Translations under genes and position numbers: made by a program
The notes under the pieces: model-generated
The model's input: the letters and a program-made list of their open reading frames with translations, nothing else
Database searches by the model: none
What the model was told of the DNA's origin: nothing
Shown here: positions 44,825 to 56,260 of the stretch, one piece after another
Position numbering within the stretch: the first letter of the stretch is position 1
Layout: every line of letters begins with the position of its first letter
From: Leptidea sinapis
Taxonomy: Eukaryota; Arthropoda; Insecta; Lepidoptera; Pieridae
Direction of reading: 5' to 3'
DNA: 64,000 nucleotides
Assembly (NCBI RefSeq): GCF_905404315.1
Contig: NC_066267.1
Location: 2,370,501-2,434,500, forward strand

Positions 44825-44920
44825 TCAGTTGGAAGAGCGCTCGAACTGAACGTGAGAGGTCGCGGGTTCGAGTCCCGCATCGTTCATAAAATTTTGTTTT
44901 CAAATTTTATTTATGAGATT
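44825..44920 (+). repeat. tR300 fragment, tRNA-like 3' half and start of body
   Basis: agttggaagagcgctcgaac, gaggtcgcgggttcgagtcc and cgcatcgttcataaaatttt. The acceptor and D-arm 5' side are missing. It directly follows the (GAT)n tail of RTE-1. Confidence 0.7.
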
Positions 44921-46860
44921 TGATCATTAGAAACACAACATTATATTTATACTACAATATGGTTTAATTGCAAAAATGTACAATTATCAGCTTTTAATAA
45001 AAATTGTTTAAGAATTATTCCCACAAAATATTAAATTAAACTAAGGTTAGCGCTCTCGGGTAACTTATAAAACACTAACAGTTGACTTAGCATCCGGTCT
45101 CATGTTTAAGACTATTTAGATCCTATATCCGACTATTTTATCCATCATTTCCATTTCAATGGATGGGTTATTGAAATGCTGAAACCAGGAAATGGATTTA
45201 AATAATAATTTCCGATCACCACTTTAGGATTGCGTTTCATACGATTATGTATCTATCTAAAGCAAATCTTGACCAGTGTCAGTTAGTTAATGTATAGTTG
45301 TCGGACCATCTGTAATTTCTCACCGCTAAATTGAAACCATCGTCAGGAAATTCACGCTTCAAGTAAATCAATTGGTCTAAATCATAAGTTGTTACAATTT
45401 ACTTTTTAATTTAAATAAAAACTTATTTTAAATTTGCTAAAAATATCCAGATATTTAAAAATAATAATTGATTATTTTATTACGTATAGAAAGTCAGAAT
45501 CCGTCAACCATTTGGAAAATAAATAAGAACTGGGGCAAGAAAATATATTTTCAAAGACAATCTGTATCTTATACATTTACATATAATAAAGTCGTGACAA
45601 AATAAGATAAACTGTTCAATGAATATTTTTTAAAGAACAGTTACTTTGTGTTATGAACAAAAATTATTGAATAGATTAAATTTAAATTTTGACTGAATAT
45701 TAACAGGAGAAAGGGACAAGAATATAGGCTGCATATTGTCACGGTAGATGGAGATATGGAATTAAGGGTGCATTATAGAGTCCATTCAGACGGCATCGCG
45801 GCCAGCAGTAGGTTAATATAGTCTGGCGGGAGTTATCCTGTTGCTAATGCGCAGAAATATTAATAATAAAGTCATTTGTCTTGCTCTATATTTTCAATTT
45901 CAATAAAATTTACAAACAAATGGTTTAGTATACTTCTAGGATCCAATTGTTAAAAACAAAATAAATTATTTGATATATAAAACAAATTATAACTCTGCTT
46001 TCTCGAGTTGTAGACATTACGAGTTTATCTCTGATCCATTTAATATAACCAGAATTGGCTTCTTTCTTTCTTTCTTAAGCCTCTCCTCTTCTCTTTGGAG
46101 GTTGACCGTCAGCTTAGTGAGCTTCATCTTCCACTGTTTTTACGTTCAGCTTGTCGCTTGGTATCAAGCGGGGTGATGGTGATGCACCATGAATCACCAT
46201 GTGGTTGCTGATACCGTCGCGTGGCAATCGTAATTCATACACATAAGCTTTCGTTGTTCGTATTGAACTCTCTGCCTTACCGAAATTGGTAAGAACTACG
46301 TAGTAGCTTTCAATTTTCTTTTTTGAATGATTTCTCCACGATTTCCAAATAATATAGCTCTCACTGAGTTTCTTTATGCTTTCTTTTCAGGCCAGGTTGC
46401 GAACGAGCGTTAGATTCAGATCAGAGAGATTAAAATTTAAAGGAATGGCGAGTGATTTGTGTTGATCAAATTCAAAATTCAGATAGTATTTTTCAAAATC
46501 AACTTGGACCAGCAGAAAAATGTAACGTTTTATTGCTAATTCCCGAAACCCAATAAGACTTTAACTTAACCACTTTGACTGCACCAATGCCGGTAACCGC
46601 AATAAATTCCATTTTATGTTCCCCACTCGATTGCCCGGGATTATCAGTTCTTTAAGGTACTGAGTAAACATTTTCTTAAGTACGCTTATGAATATTTTCA
46701 ATCGGTTGTATTGGTAGATCATTAAGCTTATATAAATAATATTTTTTACACACATTATTTGCATTTAAGTGTTTAATGCGAAATTAGGCATTACAACAAC
46801 TTTGAATTCGATCTAAGCCAGCCACGAAAACTTGAAAACAATAAGAATAATATTGTTTTT
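44921..46860. other. No recognised gene
   Basis: Long AT-rich stretch without recognised repeats. The region 46050-46260 is less AT-rich and has a 68-codon frame (45970-46176) with no known motif. Possible host intron or intergenic DNA. Confidence 0.35.
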
Positions 46861-47153
46861 TAATAATAATAATAATAATAATATTGACACACTTTTTACA
46901 CAAATTATCTTGCCCCAAGTTAAGCATATATAGCCTGTGTTATAGGTTACAAGACAATGATATATTTAATACAATATACTAACTTAAACATACATAAATT
47001 CATATAAACATACATAAATACATTTAAACATCCATGACTCGGAAACAAACATCCATATTCATCATATAAATGCTTGCACCTACCGGGATTCGAACCCGGG
47101 ACCTCTACCTTAGTAGGTAGGATCGCTTATCACTCGGCTGTACAGGTCGTCCA
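46861..47153 (-). mobile_element. SINE-M, complete copy
   Basis: Minus strand: a tRNA-like head with a box A-like segment (acagccgagtgataagcg) and box B (gggttcgaatcccgg), a body (ggatgtttgtttccgagtca and following), and an (ATT)n tail at 46861-46883. A 7-base ATTGTTT beside each end may be a remnant of the target duplication. The 65-codon plus-strand frame 47074-47271 is a shadow. Confidence 0.85.
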
Positions 47154-47363
47154 TTGTTTATGTGATAATATTGTGCGGCGGTTATCTTTGATTTCAATAA
47201 TGATCTCAAACTCGTTTTTTGCTCCCCCAAAAACCTTGGAAATGATGTTAATATTATACAAACGTAATTAAAAAATGATCCCAGGGAAACCTGGGAAACG
47301 ATACTCTATTAGTTGTGATCATAATTTGAATGAACGTTGGAAATGATATCTTTATTACTGTAA

Positions 47364-47786
47364 TCTAATATATACAATTCTCGTGTTGCGGTGTTTGTGG
47401 TTAAACTCCTCCGAAACGGCTTGACTGATTCTCATGAAATTTGGTGTGCATATTGGATAGGTCTGAGAATCGAACAACATATATTTTGCATCCCCCTAAA
47501 TGTTAAGGGTAGTCCACCCCAATTTTTTTTTTGTCAATTTTTTATTTTTATTATGATTCAGCATTAAAGAATAGATACAACTTCAAATTTTCGCCCTTCT
47601 ACGATCTACAACTATTTTTGTATTGTGTATTTTATATTATCTGTTCCATCCACAAATGGCAATCGAATACAATAGTTGTAGTACGATAAATTTGGTAGGT
47701 ATGAGAATCGGTTGCATCTACTTTTTACACCCCAAAAACTTTTTAATTACTTTATATGGCAACACAACGTTTGCTGGGTCAGCTAG
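47364..47786 (+). mobile_element. Helitron Hel-A, complete
   Basis: TCTAATATATACAATTCTCG at the 5' end with A before it; CTGGGTCAGCTAG at the 3' end with T after it. Same order of blocks as 10987-11447. No coding capacity. Confidence 0.8.
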
Positions 47787-48267
47787 TAATTAAATATTTG
47801 TTTGTTACCACGAAAACCTGAGAATTGATATTTATTGTGTTATCATAACATTTTTTCATCTTGCCTGTCTTAGATTTCAAATGTACTCCAAATTTCGTTC
47901 ACTCTAAGAACATTGGAAACGATATATATTTAATAGTGGTAATTATTTTTCAAGGCCAAGATTAAAAACAAAATAGGCGTTTTGCGCAGCTGCCATTTTG
48001 GATTTCAAAAAATGTCAGAAATTCATTCTCTGCTACCCTAAGAACATTGTAAACAATTACTGTATAATATTGTATCTGTTGTCTTTCGTTTTACTCGTTA
48101 CTACTTTTTTGTCATTATTTGTTATTATGTTGTTTCGACCAAAATTCATTTCGATCTACCACGACACCTCTTAAATAGTTGATAATATATAGATACCCTA
48201 TATCTTTTTCTATACCCTAAATGTCATAATGATCGGTTAAATAGTAGAATGGAACAACAAACAACAA
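47787..48267. other. No recognised gene
   Basis: AT-rich. Possibly part of the same dispersed repeat as 48313-48590, but I cannot define it. Confidence 0.3.
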
Positions 48268-48312
48268 CAGGTGACCCGTACGCCCGTTTGTCCTCCTATA
48301 CCATAAAAAAAA
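48268..48312 (+). mobile_element. Minimal LINE-B tail
   Basis: caggtgacccgtacgcccgt and ttgtcctcctataccataaa. Only about 45 bases of the LINE-B 3' end, an extreme 5' truncation. Confidence 0.7.
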
Positions 48313-48590
48313 TCTCAAATTCACTGGAACACACAAATAAAACATCAAAATCAGTCCAGCCGCTTAGAACATAGTTCAATTGTGAATCTAAACCATTCTC
48401 AAAACCACCTGAAGACACACGCCAATCTCAAATTCACTGGAACACACAAAAAAATTCATCGAAATCGGTACATCCGTTTAGGAGGTAGTTCAATTGTGAA
48501 TCTAAATCATTCTCGAATCCACCTGAAGACACACAGAAAGTTTTATTAAAATCGGTCCAGCCGTTTAGGAGGAGTTCAGTTACAACAGAC
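48313..48590. repeat. 113-bp tandem repeat, about 2.5 units
   Basis: tctcaaattcactggaacac occurs at 48313 and 48426, and 'agttcaattgtgaatctaaa' and 'cacctgaagacacac' follow in both. A third, partial unit ends in gtccagccgtttaggaggag. Confidence 0.8.
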
Positions 48591-49181
48591 GCAGAAAAGA
48601 AATATATATATATTAAAATATACTCAATGAATTCCATTACACCAACTAATAATAATTACTCAATATAGTAATTGTAGTGATAGCGATCAAATCTGCATGT
48701 CCCACAGCGATCATGTTATATTGATACCAATATCTCGTCACATGTTATGTTAAGCTCATTCGTGTGTACATCTCAGATGTTATATTAGCACTAAAGGACT
48801 GTTTACGATTCATAGCTATGCTTTTGCTGAAATATAAGCATACCATGTTGAATGGGTACTTTATTTCGTCGTATTTTTAATAAAACTTGTGTTTTACAGA
48901 ATATATTTCTTTCTCATTTTATGAATAGCCTTATGAGACTCTCCGCATAGAGATGAAAAAACTGAAAGGTCACTGATTTAGTATCATTCCTACATTGATA
49001 ATTTCAATCGCAGAATTGGAGAAGCAATTTCTTGTGGATAACGGGTTTCTATTAAATAAAATATTTTCACTTCTGGGATTAAGAATAAGATAATACATAA
49101 GATACAATAAGATACACAAAATTCACTTATATACTAAAATTAATCCCAACTGAAGAGTTGAACAAGCATAGTAACAGCATA
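48591..49181. other. No recognised gene
   Basis: AT-rich. No supported feature. Confidence 0.3.
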
Positions 49182-49535
49182 GAGCAACGGGGAGTGTTCT
49201 GAAGTGCTGTTTCACCTGATTCCTGTCGCCAAATTCGTCCTTCGCACGACACGCCATAAATTAGGATATCATCACCACCGGTGATATGAGGCGGTCCTCC
49301 ACAGTGCGGTTTTCACAAGGAGCTTTTTTCCACGTACTACAAAGCTGTGGAATGAGCTTCCTTGTGCGGTGTTTGCGGGACGATACGACATGGTTCCCTT
49401 TAAAAAAAGCACGTACACCTTCTTTAAAGGCCGGAACGCTCCTGTGATTCCATTGGTGTTGCAAGAGAATGTGGCGGTGATCACTTAACACCAAGTGACC
49501 CGTACGCTCGTTTGTCCTCCTTTTCCATAAAAAAA
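49182..49535 (+). pseudogene. LINE-B 3' end
   Basis: From gggagtgttctgaagtgctg (codons for RIYHGEC...ELF) through cctgattcctgtcgccaaat and gtgcggtgtttgcgggacga to the tail ctcctttttccataaaaaaa. Small indels break the frame. Confidence 0.8.
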
Positions 49536-49662
49536 ATAATATTATAGCAATCGGATGGTTGGATAAGTGGTTAAAGCTCTGGGGTGCTGGACATCATTTA
49601 AATATTTGTGTAGAATTTTGAAATTTGTTTAATGAAATATAGGTTATATGGGAGAAAGATTA

Positions 49663-49748
49663 TAAAAGAATAGCAGGACCGGACTGGATGAGGGTAGCTA
49701 GAGACCGAATATAGTGGAAGTCATTAGAGGAGGCCTTAGTCGAGAGAC
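49663..49748 (+). pseudogene. LINE C-terminal fragment, RTE-like
   Basis: Reads KRIAGPDWMRVARDRI, stop, WKSLEEALVER, like the last segment (WMR.A.DR..W..L.EA..Q) of RTE-type proteins. Not the same subfamily as RTE-1. Confidence 0.55.
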
Positions 49749-49789
49749 AAATTACTAGTTCAGTTAATTTACGGTTATTTATAATAATA

Positions 49790-51040
49790 ATAATAAAATA
49801 TTAATAATAAAAATAATAATAGTTTATTGATAAGAAAATTAGAGAGATATGGTATTACCGGAAGTTTGTTAAAATGGTTTGAATCATTCTTATCGAATCG
49901 CATTCAACGTGTGAAAATTAAAAACTTTTTATCGACGATTATTCATGTCATCTCAGGTGTAGCGCAAGGTACCCATCTAGGTCCATTGTTGTTTTTGGTT
50001 TTCATAAATGACATTAATGTTTGCATTAAGTATAGTGAATTCTTGTTATTTGCGGATGATATGAAAATATTTAAAGCAATCGCTAGTGACCATGACCGAA
50101 TACTCTTACAGCTTGATATTGATTCTTTTCAATCTTGGTGCATCCTAAATGGGCTTTCATGCAATATCAAGAAATGTTTTTGCATTTCATTCGGAAGGAA
50201 ACAAGACTATTCCAGTCACTATTCGATACATAACATTGCTTTACCGAATGTTATTACAACTAAAGACTTAGGGGTAATTTTTGACAGCAAACTTTCATTT
50301 AATGATCACATAGTCTATATAAAAATCATCACTACCAGAAGAATAAACTTTATTAAAAGATTCACCAAAAAATTTAATAATATTGCGAGTTTTAGAGTGC
50401 TTTATTATTCATTTATATATCCCAACTTTATGTATGGTTCAGTAATTTGGAATCCTTACTTAAAATATCAGGTTGATACGCTCGAAAGACTGAATCATGT
50501 TTACTTGAGATATGTGGCTTATCGAATTGGATCTCCTATGTCGTACTCTAATCACGATTATGGTTTTATGCACCGAGTCATGAATATACCCACTCTTTAT
50601 TCGGCTCGGCTGAGATGTGATTATATTTTTACATTTAAAATTTGATATGTAATATTGATTGTAGTCAATTTTTAGCTTTATTAAATTTTTCTGTTCCTAG
50701 TAGAAACTTGAGAAAGAATGACACTTACTTTTCTACTCAATTGTTGAAAACCGGTGTGTATCATCACTCTCCTATTTTTAGGCTCAGCGAAGCTACTAAC
50801 AACCAGATAAACTGGATTGATTTATATAATACTAGTTTACTATCTGTGGCAAGACACAGTAAAACCATGTTTATTTATAATTAGTAACTAAGATGTGTTG
50901 ATTAATTAGTTAAATATTATTATTTGTTAGTTAAGTAAATATTGTATCAGTTTCATAGTTTTAATATTGTAAAAAAGGTTCGCCCGTATATAATAAATAA
51001 AAATTCAGTTAGTAGTGATAATAAAGGCTATTTTATTTAT
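49790..51040 (+). pseudogene. LINE-N reverse transcriptase, 5' truncated
   Basis: The 272-codon frame starts inside the reverse transcriptase domain: LIRKLERYGI, NRIQRVKIKN, VISGVAQGTHLGPLLFLVF, LLFADDMKIF (both catalytic Asp present), CISFGRKQ, TKDLGVIFDSKLSF, then the C-terminal thumb (LERLNHVYLRYVAYRIG). A stop at 50645 interrupts it; the frame resumes at 50642-50884 with LNFSVPSRNLRKNDTYFS and RHSKTMFIYN. The usual GVPQG motif reads GVAQG. The 5' side starts in an (AAT)n tract, and the endonuclease and motif A region are missing. A CR1/Jockey-type element is my best guess. Confidence 0.85.
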
Positions 51041-51524
51041 ATAAGTAGTATAGAATTACGTATAGTCACCGGGTAAATATAAATAAACATCATTGATAGT
51101 AAGCTTCCATTCGTATCTACAAAGTGCTCTTCTAGTATGACTGAGTGAGCAAGGCCCTTATAGTCCAATAGCCTCAGTAGCAATAATCAATAGCTTAATC
51201 GACCGTAGATGCACATGAAAGTAGATGCTGCAATATTGAGAGTTTTGTAAATGGAGAAACTTTCGAGAGAAACTAGGAGGATATTACAAGATGGATTTGT
51301 TTTTGGCTGATGTTTGAATGGTCCAATAAAACTGCTGGTATTTGATTGTGGGAGGTGCCAATAATTATATAGATATAGTTAATTATTTTATAGGTAATCG
51401 TTATCAGTTTATTTAATTGTTTTATGCTGTGTATAACTTTGTAAAGAACGGTCTTGAATTCAACAATAATATTTGATATAAAAAAGCTTTTAAAGCAGTC
51501 TATAATTTTTATATTATCTTAACA
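51041..51524. other. No recognised gene
   Basis: AT-rich. The start may hold the last bases of LINE-N. No other supported feature. Confidence 0.3.
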
Positions 51525-52085
51525 CCAGAGACATTACAGGAGCGTTGACGGCCTTAAAGAAAGGTAGAAGAGATTTTTTTGAAGGTATTTATGTCTTCAT
51601 GGAAAAACTGCAGAAAGTAGCTTCTTCTACAGCTTGGTTGTACGTGGAAGAAAGCTCCTTGAAAACCGCACTGTGGAGGAAGGCCACACATCCAGTTGGT
51701 GGGGATGTTATGCTAGTGACGTGTCGTGCATGGGTGGAATTTAGAAGCAGGAATCGAGTCAAACTGCTCTTCGAAACGCTCTCCGTGATAAATGCGGTAC
51801 AACACACAATGATCGAGGTCTCGTGATCGAACCGTTCACAGAGCACTGGGTCCTCAAGTGTTGGATTAAACATGTTAGCTCCGGGGTCAACCCAAGGGCA
51901 CACGTTCTGAGCACGATAGGAGAAATACCATTTGGCCCTCTCGACTTATTTACGTCCAAGGAAAACAGAGCTCGCCGAACAGTTTTCTTATCAATAAAAT
52001 TATTTGATCTCGGCTGAGGAATAGTAACCAGGTAGATGCGTCTTAAGCTAATTGAAACGTATGAGTATTTCTGTTGCATCACTTT
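51525..52085 (-). pseudogene. LINE-B with internal deletion
   Basis: The minus strand has the N-terminal part of the reverse transcriptase (TVRRALFSLDVNKSRGPNGI, then SPIVLRTCALGLTPELTCLI) joined near 51860 directly to the C-terminal part (CSVNGSITRPRS, RFLLLNSTH...). The catalytic core between them is gone. The 3' tail after gttaagataa is also lost. Confidence 0.75.
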
Positions 52086-52246
52086 GCCAAAGGAGATAAT
52101 ATTGATTTGAAAGACGGGCAGTAAGTTTCTTGCTTCTTCTCATTTAAGCTCAACAATAATAAGTTATCGTAAACGATAAAATGTGTTATTCTTGTATTTA
52201 TAAATTTGAATTTGTAAGTCAATTTTTTGTTTCATTTACAATGTTA

Positions 52247-52645
52247 CTAGTTGACCCGACAGACGTTCTTCTGTAACATAATAAATAAAATACTGTTTTT
52301 TTATGAATTTGTCAATAATATTTCATAGCATCAGGAACTATTTCGTACAATATGCTTCTTGTTGTTATAATAAAATTGTTTCACAGTAGAACTGTCAAAC
52401 CGTGCGTCAATAAAGTCTCTCATAGAAAAAATTATGTCGTTACAAAACAAATATTGGAAACAATTTGATATGTTTTTAAAGTGATAGCCCTCACTTCTAG
52501 GATTAATAAACAAATAAAATTTGAAAACAAAATTTTATGAACGATGCGGGAATCAAACCCACGACCTCTGGCGTTCCATTCTCTCTGCCAACTGAGCTAA
52601 TTGAAATAAAAACTATCCTATCTCTCAAGTTGGACTAAATACTGT
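52247..52645 (-). mobile_element. Helitron Hel-C interrupted by tR300
   Basis: The 3' end GTCGGGTCAACTAG is at 52247, with T after it on the minus strand. Blocks cataataaataaaatactgt, gaactgtcaaaccgtgcgtc and ctatcctatctctcaagttg follow the order of 24386-24741. The 5' end is not found. A tR300 copy lies at 52466-52603. Confidence 0.65.
52466..52603 (-). repeat. tR300 copy nested in Hel-C
   Basis: gaacgatgcgggaatcaaac, ccacgacctctggcgttcca and ctgccaactgagctaatt on the plus strand are the tRNA-like part in reverse. The acceptor 5' side is missing and the anticodon arm is damaged. About 25 bases of Hel-C are lost at the insertion. Confidence 0.7.
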
Positions 52646-52740
52646 TACATTTAAAAATAAACAAAATATTACATTTGAATTTGAAATCTGTCTTTTTTTA
52701 TTTTACATTTTACATTGTACAATATTTTACGATATTAAAA

Positions 52741-52920
52741 ATAGAGTGGGGTGATAAAGAGAAACGAATCGTTGTGATTGCATTACACAAAGTAGGTATG
52801 GAGCCAAATGCAATTCTTAAAACTCTATTCGCTATGAAGAATTTACTGAGCCATACTTTTGTGAAAAAGGTATCAAAACATCGGCACATGTGTATCTAGA
52901 TACCATTCTTGTATATTTTA
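52741..52920 (+). pseudogene. Mariner-like transposase relic
   Basis: The N-terminal part reads WGDKEKRIVVIALHKVGMEP and NAILKTLF, a helix-turn-helix region known from Tc1/mariner-type transposases. After a deletion and frameshift near 52840 the next frame reads TEPYFCEKGIKTSAHVYLDT, a segment from the middle of the same proteins. The catalytic DDE/D core is absent. No terminal inverted repeats could be defined. Confidence 0.65.
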
Positions 52921-53335
52921 AATTGTTTTATATTTATGTATTAAACAAGTAAAAGTAATAAATATTATTTGCAATAGAAAAATATTATTTCTTTGTTTCA
53001 ATATTTGTGGCAAGACTAGTTAATTATGTAAGTAAAAAAAAAGTTTTCTGAATACTCGCAGATAAGTTCTCCACAAAAACCAACATGTATCTTGAATCAA
53101 GCTGTTTAATATTCACAAATGGATAGGTTTATCGGAGACATCTCGACGAGGGTACTTCGATCCCTGGGGACATATGGTTTTTGTTGAGACGCATCTGCTC
53201 TGGTACATAATCGTTGGTATTAGGGTTTAATTAATTCGGGACGAAGATTTGTGAAAATTGTTCATACAAATGTAAGATTGCTGCCTGCGGGATTCATCAG
53301 TGTTAAGGTTACATAGATTATACTGTAAGTTATCA
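52921..53335. other. No recognised gene
   Basis: AT-rich with no supported feature. May contain the far end of the mariner relic. Confidence 0.3.
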
Positions 53336-53545
53336 GCTATGCGAGGCTCCTTTTCACAGAATGCCGGCTAGATTATGGGTACCACAACGGCGCCTATTAC
53401 TGCCGTCAAGCAGGAATGTGTATACAATACAGTGTTTCGGTCTGAAGGGCGCCGTAGCTAGTGAAATTACTGGGAGACTTACTGAGACTTAACTTCTTAC
53501 GTCGCAAGGAGACGAGCGCAATTGTAGTGCATCGTGCTTAGTTTC
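53336..53545 (+). mobile_element. SLR-A repeat, 3' truncated
   Basis: Starts at the head (gctatgcgaggctccttttc) and continues to gagacgagcgcaattgtagt, where it stops. The tail half is missing, the reverse of normal 5' truncation, so a later deletion is likely. Confidence 0.75.
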
Positions 53546-53974
53546 ATTGCATCATATTCTAAAATAATACTCATAACGAAATTATAATATTAACGAATAC
53601 GGAGTATTTTCTTATTTATTTGGGTGTTACACAGCTGGACATGAAAGTTCAGTCTTTTTCAGTATCCATAAAATAAGTGCAAGGTGCACCCCAAACAGTT
53701 TTCACTACAAAACGAGCAGAGGTAACGGTCGAGTACTATATTTGCTCTTGAACAAGTTTATTTTTAATGAAGCAGTAAGAATTATTCCTTCAAATCAAAA
53801 ATTATTGTATGGAACGGGCGATCGTCGTTTATTTAGTTTAAAGGAAAATTTATTTCAACTGTATGTTGTAATTTTTACTTGAAACGCATAATTATTATTT
53901 AATGTTTTTTAAAGTAAGAAGAAAAAGCTTAGCTAGTTTTTCTGAGCTACGATACCCATAAAAGCTGATTTATT
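53546..53974. other. No recognised gene
   Basis: AT-rich. No supported feature. Confidence 0.3.
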
Positions 53975-54510
53975 TTTGTAATATCACTACCTAATTATAA
54001 AGCAATGTCCTCGTCTGTCTGTCTGTCTGTCATGTTGTTTTCACCAATGGATAGCGTCGTTTTCGAGGAAGGCTTAAGTATATGATATGTTAAGTTTTTG
54101 TCTACATTTACGATATTTGTTGGAGATGTTGATGAAATCGCCGTTTAAGCCCTTTGAGATATAACAAAATAAATATGGCGGAATTGTGCATCTGATATAG
54201 GTCTACAGAGGAGTCCGTGAGGGTATATCTATAACTTTAAGGATAACATACTATATCCATTTTGATACTTTGAAAAATTGGCAATTATAAATTATGAAAT
54301 GGCGGTAATGTAACAGCTGTCCACACAAATACAATATTAATCCTTATCGATTTATTACTACATATTATAAATTCATTCAGAAATACGTTTTTGTTTCATT
54401 TTTAACTCATTTACTTTGACTGCATATTTCCGATGCCTTTGGTGTACATCATTCCCAAATAATTATTTTTTTTTTATTGGCAGAAAAACATCTGTCGGGT
54501 CAGGTATTAT
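53975..54510 (+). mobile_element. Helitron Hel-D, decayed 3' end
   Basis: Shares tcgaggaaggcttaagtata, ctttgagatataacaaaata and gatttattactacatatt with 36240-36731. The 3' end reads catctgtcgggtcaggtatt, a CTAG changed to GTAT. A (TCTG)n run is at 54012-54030. Confidence 0.55.
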
Positions 54511-54744
54511 ATAAGATACCGCGTCATGAATCAAGATAAAGAGTAAAATTTATACATTAAATTTTAGTATTAATACGTTCTTGCAATAATATATTAGATT
54601 CACAGGCACAGGGTGGTCGTTTCGGGCGGCATAATTTATAGAACATTGGGAGAGTGGTCTGATAACGTCGTGGTTTAAGGATGCTTGATTAATATCTAAT
54701 GGGAGTTGCTGTTTTATACACAATATTGAGTGTCTACCCTCATG
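54511..54744. other. No recognised gene
   Basis: AT-rich. No supported feature. Confidence 0.25.
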
Positions 54745-55345
54745 CATGACATTGTTATAGTGTTAGCTCTGCAAAAGAGAGCTGTTCGTGCTATATATCA
54801 GCTTGGTTATAGACAGTCTCTCAAAGAAAAATTTAAAGAAATAAATATTATGACTGTTCATTGTCAGTACATTTATGAAAATTTAATATACGTTCACAAA
54901 AATCGTCACCTTTTTGCTCTTAATAGTGATTTTCATTGTTATAACACTAGAAATAAGGGATTGCTTGCAACTGATTCTAGTAGGCTTCATAAGATACATA
55001 ATAGCTTTAAGGGTAAATGTATACACTTCTATAATAAAGTCCCAGCCACTGTTCAGGCATTATCTATAAATAAATTTAAATGTTTTATAAAAAATGGCTC
55101 TGTCGTAAATGCTATTACTCCACAGCTGAATATATAAGTGATCGGACAGCCTGGGACTAGATTATTATTATTATTGTATACCGAGAGGAATGACTGTACA
55201 ATATTGTATATTTTTATTGAAAAGAGAGTTTCTTGCGCCGCTTCTTCTCTCTCAGAGCGCCATTTGTTTCCGATGACATCAAAAACAATTCAATTAAATG
55301 ACTTTTATGACTTTATGTCTTTTATGCAAGAGCAGTTAATTCAAT
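54745..55345 (+). pseudogene. LINE-J C-terminal coding region and 3' end, longest copy
   Basis: The frame 54730-55137 contains LQKRAVRAIYQLGYRQSLKE, TVHCQYIYENLIYVHKNRHL, SDFHCYNTRNKGLLATDSS, then KIHNSFKGKCIHFYNKVP. This is the region after the reverse transcriptase domain in CR1/Jockey-type LINEs (QKRAIR...L......YIYE...Y......YNTRNK). The rest, with the reverse transcriptase, is missing. The 3' untranslated part follows to ttttatgactttatg, with a deletion of the 'cgcaaaaaaagaatgctggg' block. Confidence 0.8.
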
Positions 55346-55783
55346 ATCGTTTTTGATGAAAATTTGCCATCTAGGTATACTATAAATAAAAAGTTATTAT
55401 TCTTTGGCATAAGAAAACAAATATAAAAAAAATGTTCCTCGTGCCATTTTACGATTGAAAAAGAAATCAATATTGAACTAAAGAAGGTATAAAATACAAC
55501 CAATGAAAATATATATAATACCGCGTAATTTAGTTAAATAACGTAAAATTAAATATGTAACCATTAAATTATTTTTATACAAGTGGAGAGATTATTTAGG
55601 TATTATTTTAAAACGAGCCATTGGTTGTGGTTTAGTAGACATATGAGTTACAAGAGGCTTGGCATAATTTAGTTGACTAACTAACGTCAGGGTGTCTAAT
55701 TTGGGTGACGATGTGCGCGTGCATCGTAGAAATTCAAGTTGATATTTGTTCCTTAACGCGCCAAAACAATTTCATAAAACGTA
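55346..55783. other. No recognised gene
   Basis: AT-rich. No supported feature. Confidence 0.3.
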
Positions 55784-55972
55784 GGTGGTGCATTACGTAG
55801 CACTCTTGACTCTCAAACGATGGCCCCGGTTCGATTCAAGCTGGCCAAAAACCAATGTGTTTTTGGTTTTCTTATTTACCTTTATTCGATGCTTCATAAG
55901 GTCGGCAAGGTACTTGTGACCTTCCATCAAGTGACCCGTTTGTATGTCGTTGGTCCTCCTATTCCATAAAAA
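55784..55972 (+). mobile_element. tRNA-headed SINE with LINE-B tail
   Basis: Head: ggtggtgcattacgtagcac and a box B-like gccccggttcgattcaag. Body: ccaatgtgtttttggttttc and tttacctttattcgatgctt. Tail: caagtgacccgtttgtatgt and ggtcctcctattccataaaa, like the LINE-B 3' end. A head read by RNA polymerase III joined to a LINE tail is the standard SINE design. The sequence is decayed but the layout is clear. Confidence 0.65.
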
Positions 55973-56004
55973 GCCAATCTTATGAGAATAATCTGTAGAT
56001 TTTT

Positions 56005-56260
56005 CCTTTCCTTTGCACATGATGGCGGCTTGATTATGGGTACCACAACGGCGCCTATTTCTTCCGTGACGCATTAATGTGTTAGCATTATTGTGCTTCG
56101 GTCTGAATCGCGCAGTAGCTAGTGAAATTACTGGGCAAATGAGACTACGTTACTACACTACATTACTACATTATAATGGGCAGAACGTATCAATTACCAT
56201 CAGCTAAACGCCCTACTCGTCTCGTCCCTTATTGTCATAAAAGAAAAATAAAATCTTATT
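56005..56260 (+). mobile_element. SLR-A repeat with internal deletion
   Basis: Head tcctttgcacatgatggcgg and tail cccttattgtcataaaagaa, but the segment with the 11-bp 'gccgctcag' stem is deleted (from actgggcaaatgagacta to attataatgggcagaacg). Confidence 0.75.

Noticed and set aside
44406..44903. A 165-codon minus-strand protein
   Set aside because: It runs antisense to the RTE-1 relic and a tR300 fragment; its codons are shadows of those repeats.
47074..47153. A functional tRNA gene with GGGTTCGAATCCCGG
   Set aside because: It is the head of SINE-M, joined to the SINE body and an (ATT)n tail.
54730..54760. The ATG at 54730 as the true start of the LINE-J frame
   Set aside because: The family resemblance begins only after about 15 codons, so the ATG is accidental and the copy is 5' truncated.
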